Shown here: one piece after another, positions 9,801 through 17,262 of the stretch
Layout: the number at the start of each line of letters is the position of its first letter
Position numbering within the stretch: the stretch's first letter is position 1
NCBI GenBank assembly: GCA_910584825.1
Contig: CAJUCI010000005.1
Span: forward strand, 57,413-121,412
Direction: 5' to 3'
DNA from: an uncultured Duncaniella sp.
GTDB lineage: Bacteria > Bacteroidota > Bacteroidia > Bacteroidales > Muribaculaceae
DNA: 64,000 bases
Made by a program: the position numbers and the translations under genes
Notes under the pieces: generated by a model
Told to the model about the DNA's origin: nothing
Databases searched by the model: none
Seen by the model: the letters and a program-made list of their open reading frames with translations, nothing else

Positions 9801-10426
9801 CAGGTTCACGCGAGCCTTATATGTCGGGTAGCTTTACCGCCAGCCTGCGCTGGAAGCAGGTGCGTGTATCGGCCAACTTTGCCTACAGCCTTGGAGCCAA
9901 GACCCGTCTCTTCGGTATGTACAGCTCGGGTGGCAAAGGTGAAGAAGGCGGCGGTGTATATATGAGACCTGCCGAGATATGGCCCGTCAACAATCTCTCG
10001 CGCGATTATCTCGACCGCTGGATGAAGCCGGGCGACGAGCTTCACACCAATATCCCCGCCATTATCGGCAAGGGGCATCCCTCCTACCTTGATTACAGCA
10101 ACCACTGGAGCACAACCGCTAAGGCACAAACTATGGGAATACAGGAGATAGCCAACAGCTATTGGGACATGTATGACTACAGCGATGTCCGCGTTGTCAG
10201 TGCCGATTATCTCAAACTCTCGAGCGTGAATGCTTCCTACGAGTTCCCCATGAAGTGGATTGCCGGTTTCGGTCTCAGCCGTCTCGAGCTGCACGTTTCC
10301 GCCAACAACCTCCACACCTGGTGTGACAAGGCTCTCAAGGGCCAGACCCCGACGCAGGGCGGATTTACCACCATCCAGCTCTCTGACCGTCCAAGCTACT
10401 CGTTTGGTCTCAATGTATCATTCTAA
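6845..10426 (+). CDS. SusC/RagA TonB-dependent transporter with STN signalling domain
   Basis: A 1193-residue outer-membrane transporter. After a signal peptide (about residues 1-22) comes an STN/secretin domain (about 28-100, LDCVNQSADMVLKEIEKQSG), then a carboxypeptidase-regulatory-like beta-sandwich (GINGVVMDAMGEPLAGASVW), a TonB-box region DDVVVTGYQ, the plug and a C-terminal 22-strand barrel ending in YSFGLNVSF. STN domains contact FecR-type anti-sigma factors in the periplasm, so with the upstream sigma/FecR pair this transporter probably reports its own substrate. SusD follows after 12 bp. No TAnnTTTG box is seen in the 80-bp leader, consistent with ECF-sigma control. The imported substrate is unknown; with no glycoside hydrolase in the locus, a peptide, glycopeptide or host glycoprotein fragment is as likely as a glycan. 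Confidence 0.93.
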   Translation: MRKLIALMLSVAISFFSYAAMAASSPDSGVTLDCVNQSADMVLKEIEKQSGLNIVYKSETAAKWPKITLKMSAPARQVIETVAARLGEPYKINGNIVTIGEETAPKAAGINGVVMDAMGEPLAGASVWLKDSPRTATATDLNGMFTLPTKGKKNPTLVFSFIGMKRTEATWKGKPLTIYLEDDTNVLDDVVVTGYQVIDKRASTSAITSIKAEDIIRPDALSIDQMLEGQVPDLMYMSNSGEAGVAPKIRIRGTSSIIGNREPLWVVDGIVVNDPVEISAEDLNDPDYVNRIGNAIAGLNPQDIERLDILKDASATALYGTKAANGVIVITTKRGKEGKPTIRYNNNFTWKRRPRYTDNSVDVMSSKERIQLSRELAADHYQYNNRASMVGYEGLIQKLYMGEITDEQFTQQVSYLETLNTDWFDLLTHDSFSQQHTASLSGGGERGTYYASVGFVDNDDVVKGTKNKRYSAVVNLDVNFAPWLQGSFGVKGNVSDREYYMNAIAPVEYAYSTSRAVPAFDENGEYYYYGKYKRFNHPHNYNILNELDNSGQKQDQSSYTFDANLRFRFTDWLTANAILSYTTASTDIEGLWGDKTWKAAEWRNSEYGERPGDKSVMPQGGQIKKSNTRQRSWTARFQIDWNKYFNDEMHNFSGGIGFEASQNRYKGYSRTDRGYYPDRGMSFVENIDLDNYPEYKAWIAGNVPSLRDSKSNVISAYATASYNWRRLIFLNANMRIDGSNNFGDRSNDKILPIWSVSASFDAAQLDFFKQQTWINQLTFKGSYGFQGNMLSDQYPVMIIQKNPMNDYFGEFTSSVTKNPNPDLKWEKTNSVNLGFVLSTLNNRLQVEGDFYWKRTKDAFMTKNISTVNGYESYIVNGGNIKNTGYSINITGRPIQTHDWQMSVTGSFSRVINSIETLPAGESYNLSDFLNGSAVVKGQPVGTFYSYRFIGLNPLDGGPMFDDGYDHLKDYVGLNKYDTYTNVLVASGSREPYMSGSFTASLRWKQVRVSANFAYSLGAKTRLFGMYSSGGKGEEGGGVYMRPAEIWPVNNLSRDYLDRWMKPGDELHTNIPAIIGKGHPSYLDYSNHWSTTAKAQTMGIQEIANSYWDMYDYSDVRVVSADYLKLSSVNASYEFPMKWIAGFGLSRLELHVSANNLHTWCDKALKGQTPTQGGFTTIQLSDRPSYSFGLNVSF

Positions 10427-10438
10427 TCAGGATTTACG

Positions 10439-12034
10439 ATGAAAACATTCAAGAAAATATTAAATACTTTTGTCATCACTTCGGTGATGGCAATCTCAGG
10501 CACCTCCTGCTCTGACTTCCTGGAGGAATACTCTCAGGACCTTGCCAAGGTAGAGGGCTGGAATGACCTGGACGAGCTTCTGCTCGGTGACGCTTATTTC
10601 CCGCCGGCAATGCTCACCGACAATAATGGAAACCTCGACATCATCCACTTCATGGGTGACGAGATTGTGCCTAATATCGATTATGATGCCGGCACAGGCG
10701 GATATGGTTACACGTATCTTGATGATATGTTTGCCTTCTACACCTGGATGCCCGACACCGGCGTCAACAAGCTCCGCGAATATAAGGGCGGTGACGCCGA
10801 GTATTGGAACGACCTCTACAAGCGCATCAACGTCTGCAATATGGTGCTCGAACTCATTGACGAGCAGCCCGAGTATCACAGTGATGATGCTATCCAGAAG
10901 ACGCGTGTCAAGGGCGAGGCTCATTTCCTCCGCGCAGCGTTCTATTATTTCCTCGTCAACCTCTACGGCAAGCCTTACGCTCCCGCTACCGCCGACTCCG
11001 ACCTTGGCGTGCCTGTGAAGCTCACCGGCTCCATCGAGGATGTCGAGTTCAGCCGATTCACTCTTAATGAGACATATGCCCAGATTCTCGCTGACCTTGA
11101 GGCTGCCGAGGAGTGCCTGTCGCAGACTCAGCGCAAGTCGGTCTATCGCGCCGACATCCTTGCCGCATATCTGCTGCACAGCCGCGTATGCCTCTATATG
11201 CAGAACTGGAATGACGCTGCACTGTATGCCGAGAAAGTTATGAGTGGCGATTGCCGTCTGCTCAATCTTGTGTCCAAGTCTAATGGCGACGACTGCATCT
11301 ACGCTACATCACCCGAGACCATATTCTCATCCGGCGGTTATGCCATCGCTGCCGCGTTTGCTGATTTTTACAGCAACTACTGGGATATGGAATATGAACC
11401 GTCGTTCTACCTGTCAGACGACATGGTGTCACTCTATGCCGATAACGATTTGCGCAAGGGCCGTTATGTAGGCACGAGCGAAGTGCTTGAGCTTGACAAT
11501 GTGTTCCGTAAGGTCAACGGTCAGCAGAGCAAGGCGTCGTCATACTGCACCGTGTCGAGCCAGTTGCTGTTGCGCCTGCCTGAGGCTTATCTCAATTATG
11601 CCGAGGCTATGGCATATATGGGCAAGGACTCGGAGGCATGCAAGAAACTTGACGAATTCCTCAAGACCCGTATGCTCGATGCCGACCCTGTAAGCCTCAG
11701 CGGTAATGACCTTATCGACTTTATCCGCGAGGAGCGCGCACGCGAATTCCTCGTCGAGGGTCACCGTTGGTTTGACCTCCGCCGCTACACAGTGTGCGAG
11801 CCTTATCCTTGGTCCAAGACTATCGCGCATGAGTTCCCGTTCTATAATACGAACACCTTTGAAACGGATTATGTGGAGTGTTTTGTGCTTGAGAAGAACG
11901 ACCCGGCATACACGCTGCCCATCCCGCGTGCCATCCGTAATTTCCAGATATCTATAGGCAATAATCTCCGTCCCGAGCGTCCTTCCACAAAATATGTGCC
12001 TGAAAAGGATGACGACGATGATGACTGGTGGTGA
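10439..12034 (+). CDS. SusD/RagB nutrient-binding outer-membrane lipoprotein
   Basis: A 531-residue partner of the preceding SusC, forming the lid of the transporter. A lipoprotein signal peptide ends at Cys24 (ISGTSCSDF). TPR-like helices carry the usual AHFLRAAFYYFLVNLYGKPY stretch, and the C-terminal RagB part contains FIREERAREFLVEGHRWFDL and YTLPIPRAI, both hallmarks of SusD proteins. It ends in an unusual acidic tail (EKDDDDDDWW). It begins 12 bp after susC and is followed by the metallohydrolase-like lipoprotein gene after 34 bp, consistent with one transcript. The ligand cannot be inferred. Confidence 0.93.
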   Translation: MKTFKKILNTFVITSVMAISGTSCSDFLEEYSQDLAKVEGWNDLDELLLGDAYFPPAMLTDNNGNLDIIHFMGDEIVPNIDYDAGTGGYGYTYLDDMFAFYTWMPDTGVNKLREYKGGDAEYWNDLYKRINVCNMVLELIDEQPEYHSDDAIQKTRVKGEAHFLRAAFYYFLVNLYGKPYAPATADSDLGVPVKLTGSIEDVEFSRFTLNETYAQILADLEAAEECLSQTQRKSVYRADILAAYLLHSRVCLYMQNWNDAALYAEKVMSGDCRLLNLVSKSNGDDCIYATSPETIFSSGGYAIAAAFADFYSNYWDMEYEPSFYLSDDMVSLYADNDLRKGRYVGTSEVLELDNVFRKVNGQQSKASSYCTVSSQLLLRLPEAYLNYAEAMAYMGKDSEACKKLDEFLKTRMLDADPVSLSGNDLIDFIREERAREFLVEGHRWFDLRRYTVCEPYPWSKTIAHEFPFYNTNTFETDYVECFVLEKNDPAYTLPIPRAIRNFQISIGNNLRPERPSTKYVPEKDDDDDDWW

Positions 12035-12068
12035 TAATCATACTGTTGATTTTTAATATCTGAATTAT

Positions 12069-12986
12069 ATGAAAAAACTTATTATATACAGCCTCGCGCT
12101 TATTGCCGGCATGCAGTTCACATCCTGCAAGGACGATGAGGTGTTGACCCCGAGTAATACCAACGACCTCCTCTTTGCCGTGCCCGCCGACGCTACCGGC
12201 CCTGAGGCAGACCTGCGCCGCGAGTTCTACAAGAATACGGGCATACATCTGATTTTTGATGAGGTGCTTCGTTCTGAGGTTGTAGGCAAAGATTCGCAGG
12301 GCAATGATATCGTTAAGAATGAGACTGTCGATTTCGCATGGAATATTAACAACTATGATGATTTTCTCGACTATGAGGGCGGTTATATTACCGATATTGA
12401 TGACCAACGCAAGGCAGCCGACCTGTTTATGAAATATGTGCTTCCCCATATCAAGGGGTCTTCAATGTCGCCGTACTCGGTGCTGCTCTTCAACGGGCTT
12501 GAAGTATATGATAGCTACGATTATGAATACTATACGGCCTATACTCTTCCGTGTGTGTGTTGCCTTGGCGTGAATGTTGCGGGATGGATTGAGGCCGAGA
12601 CCGATGAGGAAATCTCGATGTACACGGCTGAGTTGTGCAAGTCGCTTGTAAAAGCCAAGTTCAACTTCAAGAGTTCTGTGGCCGAACCGTTTACGGATCT
12701 CTCCTATGAGTATAGCGGAGAATACATCAGCGATTATGAGGAGGACTGGGACCGTAGCGACATGAGCATGGTCTATTCCTACGGTTACATCACATATAAT
12801 AAACACAGGTCGAAAGTGACCCGTGACAGATTCCCATATGCCGATGACGATTTCGATGATTTCTTCAATGCGATTTTTGACCGCACACGTGAGGACTTCG
12901 AGGCTGAATTCGGTGAGTATCCGGCGGTAATGGAGAAATACAATATTATGTATTCGCTTATCGAACAGACAGGTTATAAATTCTAA
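12069..12986 (+). CDS. Import-associated metallohydrolase-like lipoprotein lacking HExxH
   Basis: A 305-residue predicted lipoprotein (MQFTSCKDD, Cys20). Its layout resembles the substrate import-associated zinc metallohydrolase lipoproteins often found beside SusC/SusD: an early FYKNTGIHLIFDE stretch, a central segment where a helix with HExxH should lie (here EEISMYTAELCKSLVKAKF), and a C-terminal segment REDFEAEF followed by KYNIMYSLIEQTGYKF, which matches the usual end of the family. No HExxH is present anywhere in the protein, so zinc peptidase activity looks lost. Family assignment is by pattern memory and is moderate. It follows susD in the operon and precedes a FISUMP lipoprotein. Confidence 0.6.
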   Translation: MKKLIIYSLALIAGMQFTSCKDDEVLTPSNTNDLLFAVPADATGPEADLRREFYKNTGIHLIFDEVLRSEVVGKDSQGNDIVKNETVDFAWNINNYDDFLDYEGGYITDIDDQRKAADLFMKYVLPHIKGSSMSPYSVLLFNGLEVYDSYDYEYYTAYTLPCVCCLGVNVAGWIEAETDEEISMYTAELCKSLVKAKFNFKSSVAEPFTDLSYEYSGEYISDYEEDWDRSDMSMVYSYGYITYNKHRSKVTRDRFPYADDDFDDFFNAIFDRTREDFEAEFGEYPAVMEKYNIMYSLIEQTGYKF

Positions 12987-13001
12987 ACGACTGATTATCT
13001 T

Positions 13002-13736
13002 ATGAAAAAAATTATATATTACCTGCTTCTTCCGCTCGTGGCTTTGGCCGTGAGTGCCTGTGGCGATGATGATGACAATCTGCCTGAGGTGAAGCCCGCT
13101 GACCGCGGCACCGTAACCGATGACGAGGGCAATGTCTATGAATGGGTACGCATCGGCGACCTGCTCTGGACCACCACAAATGCCAATAATGGCCCTGATG
13201 TATGGGATTTCGATTATTATGACGGTTCCTCATGGCAGCCTACGTATAGCGACTCGTATGGCAGGGTACCCAGTTCACGTAAGAAATATATGAACAATAC
13301 CTACCGTCCCAAATATGGCAATCAGATGAACTATGCCAATGCTGTTGCCTCTGCTCCCGAAGGCTGGAGACTTCCGTCAGATGAGGACTGGAAGAATCTT
13401 GAGCGTTGCCTCGGCATGACCGACGTAGACAATATCGGTGCCCGTGGCGACGGCCAGGCCTTCCGCATGCAGGAGGGTGAGGGCGGTACCGAACTCGCTC
13501 TTCTCCCCGGTGGTGCTTTCATCTTTGAGCCCATATACGGATGGATTGAGCTTAATATCCGTTTTGAGGAGGTATATGGCTACTACTGGACCTCGACACT
13601 CGACCCGAGCTACATTGATGAGGAGACTGCCTACTTCCGCAAGTTCCTCGTCGGCCAGGGTCAGGTGTGGCGCGAACGCACATCGGGCCAGCAGTGCATG
13701 TCGGTGCGCTGGTGTCGCGATGCATCATCAAATTGA
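13002..13736 (+). CDS. FISUMP-domain surface lipoprotein
   Basis: A 244-residue lipoprotein (LAVSACGDDDD, Cys20). The mature part is a FISUMP domain (Fibrobacter succinogenes major paralogous domain): it opens with DEEGNVYEW-like DDEGNVYEWVRIGDLLWTT, continues with MNYANAVASAPEGWRLPSDEDW, and closes with YYWTSTLDPS and MSVRWCRD. FISUMP proteins are exported and may bind or display carbohydrates or peptides, but no biochemical role is firmly set. It begins 15 bp after the previous gene, so it is probably the last gene of the sigma-controlled susCD transcript, which then meets a hairpin at 13763-13813. Confidence 0.85.
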   Translation: MKKIIYYLLLPLVALAVSACGDDDDNLPEVKPADRGTVTDDEGNVYEWVRIGDLLWTTTNANNGPDVWDFDYYDGSSWQPTYSDSYGRVPSSRKKYMNNTYRPKYGNQMNYANAVASAPEGWRLPSDEDWKNLERCLGMTDVDNIGARGDGQAFRMQEGEGGTELALLPGGAFIFEPIYGWIELNIRFEEVYGYYWTSTLDPSYIDEETAYFRKFLVGQGQVWRERTSGQQCMSVRWCRDASSN

Positions 13737-13762
13737 TTGATAAGTAATTGAAATTGGATAGC

Positions 13763-13813
13763 AAGGACATAAGTTACACATAGACAACGTTCTTTTTTGT
13801 GACTTATGTCCTT
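13763..13813. repeat. Inverted-repeat hairpin, GGACATAAG family, short copy
   Basis: AAGGACATAAGT at 13763-13774 pairs with ACTTATGTCCTT at 13802-13813, extended by CACA/TGTG after a 2-nt bulge. A T-rich stretch (CCTTTTTTC) follows on the plus strand, so it may serve as terminator of the susCD-FISUMP transcript. It shares its core with the longer elements at 16254-16375 and 34483-34599. Confidence 0.7.
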
Positions 13814-13852
13814 CCTTTTTTCGGAAAAAACGGACAAATTATCATTGTAATT

Positions 13853-15034
13853 ATGAAACATATTCTAAGACCCCTCACCCTTGCCCTTGCCTCGGCGTTT
13901 GCGTCGTCGGCTGTGGCAGGTGACGGATTTACCATCACCGGCAATATTCCCGGTGTGACCGACTCGGTAAGGGTGGTGCTTCTGACCGCCGAGCGCGAAC
14001 AGGCCGAAAAGATTGCCGAGACATTCACAACCGATGGCCGCTTCACACTCTCCGACACTGTGAAGATGCCGCAGATATGCAAGCTCGCCATACAGCCGCG
14101 CAGCAAGCGTGGCGGATTTCGCTCGGCCACCATGCCGCGCCTGATGGTTGAAAACACCGATATTAATGTGTCGCTGCTCCTGCCGATTGACAGCTTGGCC
14201 GAATCATATCTCCCCGAGACCCTCGTGGCCGTCGAGGGTAGCGAGGCCCACCGCCAGTTTGCCGAGTATATTGCGGCATGCGGTGAAGCAGAGGTCAAGG
14301 CCAAGAAGGCAGGTTACGAGAGTGCCAAAAAGTATTTCGATACCAACGACGACCCCGACACTATGGCCGTATATGAGGCTCTTGAGAAGAAGGCCGAGGC
14401 TGAGTTTTACGCTCAGCGCATGAAGTTTGTGGCCGAGCATCCGGCATACCATATCTCATCGGCTCTCGTGTTCAAGGAGCTGATGGACATATTCAAGCAT
14501 AGCGATGATGAGCTTACGGCTATGGTCGAGACGGTACGCGTGTGCCCTGACACTGCCCGCGTCAGCCTCAATGACCGTGTCCTTGCCTGGAGCCGTCAGT
14601 ACAGCCTCGACCGCAAGTATCCCGACTTTGCCGTCGATAATGTCAAGGGGGAGCCTGTGAGACTCTCGCAGTTCGTTACCCCCGGCAAATATACATTCGT
14701 GGACTTTTGGGCCTCATGGTGCGGCCCGTGCCGTGCGGCCATCCCGCATGTGCGCAAGCTCCGCGAGCAGTATGCCGACAAGATGGAGGTGCTGAGCATC
14801 TCGTGTGACGAGGACGCGGATGCCTGGAACCAGGCCATGATGCATGAGAAGATGGAGTGGACTCAGCTGCGCCTCAATCCCACTCAGCTTGCCGAGGCCG
14901 GCCGGCTCTACAGCCTCTCGGCTATCCCCCGTCTCATCCTCATCGACCCGATGGGGCGCATAGTCTGCTCGACCAACCTCCCCAAGGAAATCGACGCATA
15001 TCTTGAGGCGAACATCCCCTCTCAGAAAAACTGA
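13853..15034 (+). CDS. DUF4369/TlpA-like periplasmic thiol-disulfide oxidoreductase, first of two
   Basis: A 393-residue exported protein. A signal peptide (about residues 1-20, ASSAVAG) is followed by an N-terminal DUF4369-type beta domain (FTITGNIPGVTDSV), a helical linker, and a C-terminal thioredoxin/TlpA domain with the active site FWASWCGPCRAAIPH. Such proteins reduce or shuffle disulfides in the periplasm. ATG 13853 is preferred over an upstream alternative start because it gives a proper signal peptide. It lies 28 bp before a paralogue with the same architecture. It may belong to the susCD locus or be an independent unit after the hairpin at 13763. Confidence 0.9.
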   Translation: MKHILRPLTLALASAFASSAVAGDGFTITGNIPGVTDSVRVVLLTAEREQAEKIAETFTTDGRFTLSDTVKMPQICKLAIQPRSKRGGFRSATMPRLMVENTDINVSLLLPIDSLAESYLPETLVAVEGSEAHRQFAEYIAACGEAEVKAKKAGYESAKKYFDTNDDPDTMAVYEALEKKAEAEFYAQRMKFVAEHPAYHISSALVFKELMDIFKHSDDELTAMVETVRVCPDTARVSLNDRVLAWSRQYSLDRKYPDFAVDNVKGEPVRLSQFVTPGKYTFVDFWASWCGPCRAAIPHVRKLREQYADKMEVLSISCDEDADAWNQAMMHEKMEWTQLRLNPTQLAEAGRLYSLSAIPRLILIDPMGRIVCSTNLPKEIDAYLEANIPSQKN

Positions 15035-15062
15035 TATTGTTTTCCGAAAAACTATTATTATC

Positions 15063-16241
15063 ATGAAACGAATCATAGCATTATCAGCCTTAGGTCTGCT
15101 CGCCTCGATGGCCGTGGAGGCTCAGGAATCATTCACCATCACGGGCAATGTGCCGGGTATCACGCCCGGTTACACCGTGGAACTCGTCAACAGGGACGCG
15201 GGTACGCGGGACAGCTGGCGCAAGGTCGAAGGCAAGGCCACCGATGGCGGCTTCACAATCACCGGCAGCGTGGAGATGCCCACACTCTGCGAGATACGCA
15301 TTGACTCTAACAGCGAAGGCTCGATGGACCGCATTATCGACGTGATGGTCGAGAATCTGCCCATTGAAATCTCGGTGGCGCATGTCGACAGCCTCGCCCC
15401 CTCATTCTTCACCGGCGCAGGCGGACTGTATCAGAAGCGCAATGTCACAGTCAATGCCGGTGAGGCCCAGCGCGAGTATGAGCAGTATTTCGAGGCCATG
15501 TTCCCCTATGAGGAGGCCGCCAAGCAGGCTCACTATAACCTCTATTGGGATGACAAGGCTAAAAAAACGGATGAGGAAGAGGCTCGACTGAAAAAGGCTT
15601 ACGATAAGGCCGGCGAGGCTCTTGACAGCGCGAGGACCAGGTTTATGAACGATTACCCCGCCTATCACATCAGCGCGATGCAGTGGCAGCGTGTGCTCGG
15701 CGACCCGTTTGTCTATACCAACGAGGAGCTTGACGGCATCTGGAGCAAGGTGAGTGCCAACACATCGCCAGCCCGCCGCGAGGCCCTTGCCCGTGTGATA
15801 GAGGGTGCGCGCAAGCATGTGCGCGGTCAGAAATACACCGATTTCTCGGCAGTCGACCCTGACGGCGTGGAGCATAAGCTCTCTGATTATATGGGTGACG
15901 GGCATTACACGATGATCGACTTCTGGGCCTCGTGGTGCGGACCGTGTCGCGCGGCTATCCCCCACGTGCGCGAGCTTCACAAGAAGTATGGCGACCGCCT
16001 TGCCATCTGCGCCGTGAGCGTGGACGAGGAGGATGCCGCATGGCGTAAGGCTATGGAGCAGGAGAAGATGGACTGGACCCAGCTCCGTGTGCCCCGCGAG
16101 GGATTCAGGGACATAACCCGCGCATACAATTTCAGCGGCATTCCCTTCATGGTGCTTATCAATCCCGAGGGTCATATAGTATTTGCCGGCCACGACCCCG
16201 TCAAAGTCTCGGCAATCCTCTCTGAGGCTCTTGGGGAATAA
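15063..16241 (+). CDS. DUF4369/TlpA-like periplasmic thiol-disulfide oxidoreductase, second of two
   Basis: A 392-residue paralogue of the preceding gene: signal peptide (ASMAVEAQE), DUF4369-like domain opening FTITGNVPGITPGY, a lysine/glutamate-rich helical middle (residues about 150-200), and a TlpA domain with FWASWCGPCRAAIPHVRELH. The active-site block is almost identical to that of the first copy while the middle regions have diverged, which suggests an old duplication. ATG 15063 follows the stop of the first copy by 28 bp. It is followed by a long inverted repeat at 16254-16375 that probably ends the transcript. Client proteins are not evident from sequence. Confidence 0.9.
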   Translation: MKRIIALSALGLLASMAVEAQESFTITGNVPGITPGYTVELVNRDAGTRDSWRKVEGKATDGGFTITGSVEMPTLCEIRIDSNSEGSMDRIIDVMVENLPIEISVAHVDSLAPSFFTGAGGLYQKRNVTVNAGEAQREYEQYFEAMFPYEEAAKQAHYNLYWDDKAKKTDEEEARLKKAYDKAGEALDSARTRFMNDYPAYHISAMQWQRVLGDPFVYTNEELDGIWSKVSANTSPARREALARVIEGARKHVRGQKYTDFSAVDPDGVEHKLSDYMGDGHYTMIDFWASWCGPCRAAIPHVRELHKKYGDRLAICAVSVDEEDAAWRKAMEQEKMDWTQLRVPREGFRDITRAYNFSGIPFMVLINPEGHIVFAGHDPVKVSAILSEALGE

Positions 16242-16253
16242 TCCCGTATCGAA

Positions 16254-16375
16254 AAAGGTACATAAGGACATAAGGAACAAAAGCGACATAAGTAATATAA
16301 TTTATTGGTTGTCAGAGATTATCCAATAATAAAAAACTTATGTCGCTTTTGTCCCTTATGTTCTTATGTGCCTTT
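16254..16375. repeat. Long inverted repeat, GGACATAAG family, full copy
   Basis: Two 40-nt arms (16254-16293 and 16336-16375) are inverted copies with three differences, two of which would be G-U pairs in RNA. The arms contain ACTTATGTCGCTTTTGT and a tandem series of GGACATAAG-like words. The 42-nt spacer holds a second stem, TTATTGG/CCAATAA. It lies 12 bp after a gene end and directly before the promoter at 16377. The same arms recur at 34483-34599. Confidence 0.85.
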
Positions 16376-16376
16376 C

Positions 16377-16407
16377 TTTGATATTGACGGATAAATGCAT
16401 AACTTTG
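16377..16407 (+). promoter_or_regulatory. Promoter of the truncated GH31-like gene
   Basis: TTTG (16377-16380), 19 bp, TAACTTTG (16400-16407): a perfect Bacteroidota promoter match. Transcription would begin near 16413, about 15 nt before the ATG at 16428. Confidence 0.75.
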
Positions 16408-16427
16408 TAACACAAATAAATCCTGCC

Positions 16428-17141
16428 ATGAAAAAGATTCTGACTCTCTTTGCCGCCTTGGCCGTAGGCATGACTATGCGTGCCGAGGTGGTGCCCACCG
16501 ATAACGGTGCGAAAATCACAGTAGACACACTCACCACCGAAGTCATAGTGCAGTCCCCCTCGACGGTAAGGGTGCTGAAATATATCGGCCAACGCCCCGA
16601 GTTGCATAAATCGTGCGTCACACATCCCGCGCTCGACCGTGAGCTGAAGCGCGAGGCCGGTAACGGTAAATACAAGATTGATGCCGGAGAGTATTACGTC
16701 GCGCTCAACGAGAAAGACGGCAACGTGTCATTCTGGAGCCATGACGGCAATCTCATCATGGCCGAGCAGCACCGCTCTGCCTCGCTTACCCCTGTGGCCG
16801 GTGAGGCCGGGGGTGAACGCCGTTACGTGGCGCGTCAGGATTTCCAGATAGGGCGTTCGGGAGCCGACACCATCACCTGCCCTGCTGCCACCGCCCCGCG
16901 CCTCAATCTCAAAGGACGCCGTGCCGAGTTTGGCAACGCCTCTGACGGCCTCCCCATCCCGTATATCACCACCGAAAAGGGCTACGGCGTGATGTGGAAA
17001 GTCCCTGGCCCCGGTCGCATGGACGACACCCCCGGCCGTCAGGTCAAGAAGCCCGGCGACGTGACCTTCACCTCCGACACCGCCCCCTGCATCGACTACT
17101 ATTTCATCTACCCCGCCCCCTCCACCATCGAAGTGCATTAG
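16428..17141 (+). CDS. Truncated GH31-like protein: N-terminal beta-sandwich only
   Basis: A 237-residue exported protein (signal peptide about 1-20) that matches the N-terminal galactose-mutarotase-like domain of GH31 alpha-glycosidases: SPSTVRVLKY near the start, LNEKDGNVSFWSHDG in the middle and GLPIPYITTEKGYGVMWKVPG and DYYFIYPAPSTIEVH near the end. In full GH31 enzymes the YYFI(Y) strand is followed by the catalytic TIM barrel; here the frame stops directly after it, and nothing resembling the barrel lies in the 120 bp before the next gene. It is therefore probably a gene remnant left by a deletion, though it keeps an intact start, signal peptide and good promoter and could still be made as a secreted binding domain. 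Confidence 0.7.
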   Translation: MKKILTLFAALAVGMTMRAEVVPTDNGAKITVDTLTTEVIVQSPSTVRVLKYIGQRPELHKSCVTHPALDRELKREAGNGKYKIDAGEYYVALNEKDGNVSFWSHDGNLIMAEQHRSASLTPVAGEAGGERRYVARQDFQIGRSGADTITCPAATAPRLNLKGRRAEFGNASDGLPIPYITTEKGYGVMWKVPGPGRMDDTPGRQVKKPGDVTFTSDTAPCIDYYFIYPAPSTIEVH

Positions 17142-17176
17142 AGGTGGGGGACTTGTGGTTTAGAAAGCCAAAAAGT

Positions 17177-17240
17177 AAAAAAGTTAAGATAATAGATGCG
17201 GACTCTTAAAGAGCGACCGCGTCTATTATCTTAACTTTTT
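17177..17240. terminator. Bidirectional rho-independent terminator
   Basis: A 24-bp stem (17178-17201 with 17217-17240, one G-U) around a 15-nt loop, flanked by an A-run on the left and T-run on the right. It separates the converging GH31-like gene (plus) and acyl-CoA dehydrogenase gene (minus). Confidence 0.9.
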
Positions 17241-17262
17241 AAACTTTAAAAACTCCTTAGAC

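Noticed and set aside
15402..16289. A 295-codon minus-strand open frame over the second TlpA gene
   Set aside because: Antisense to a well-supported gene with signal peptide and active site; composition is that of a shadow frame.
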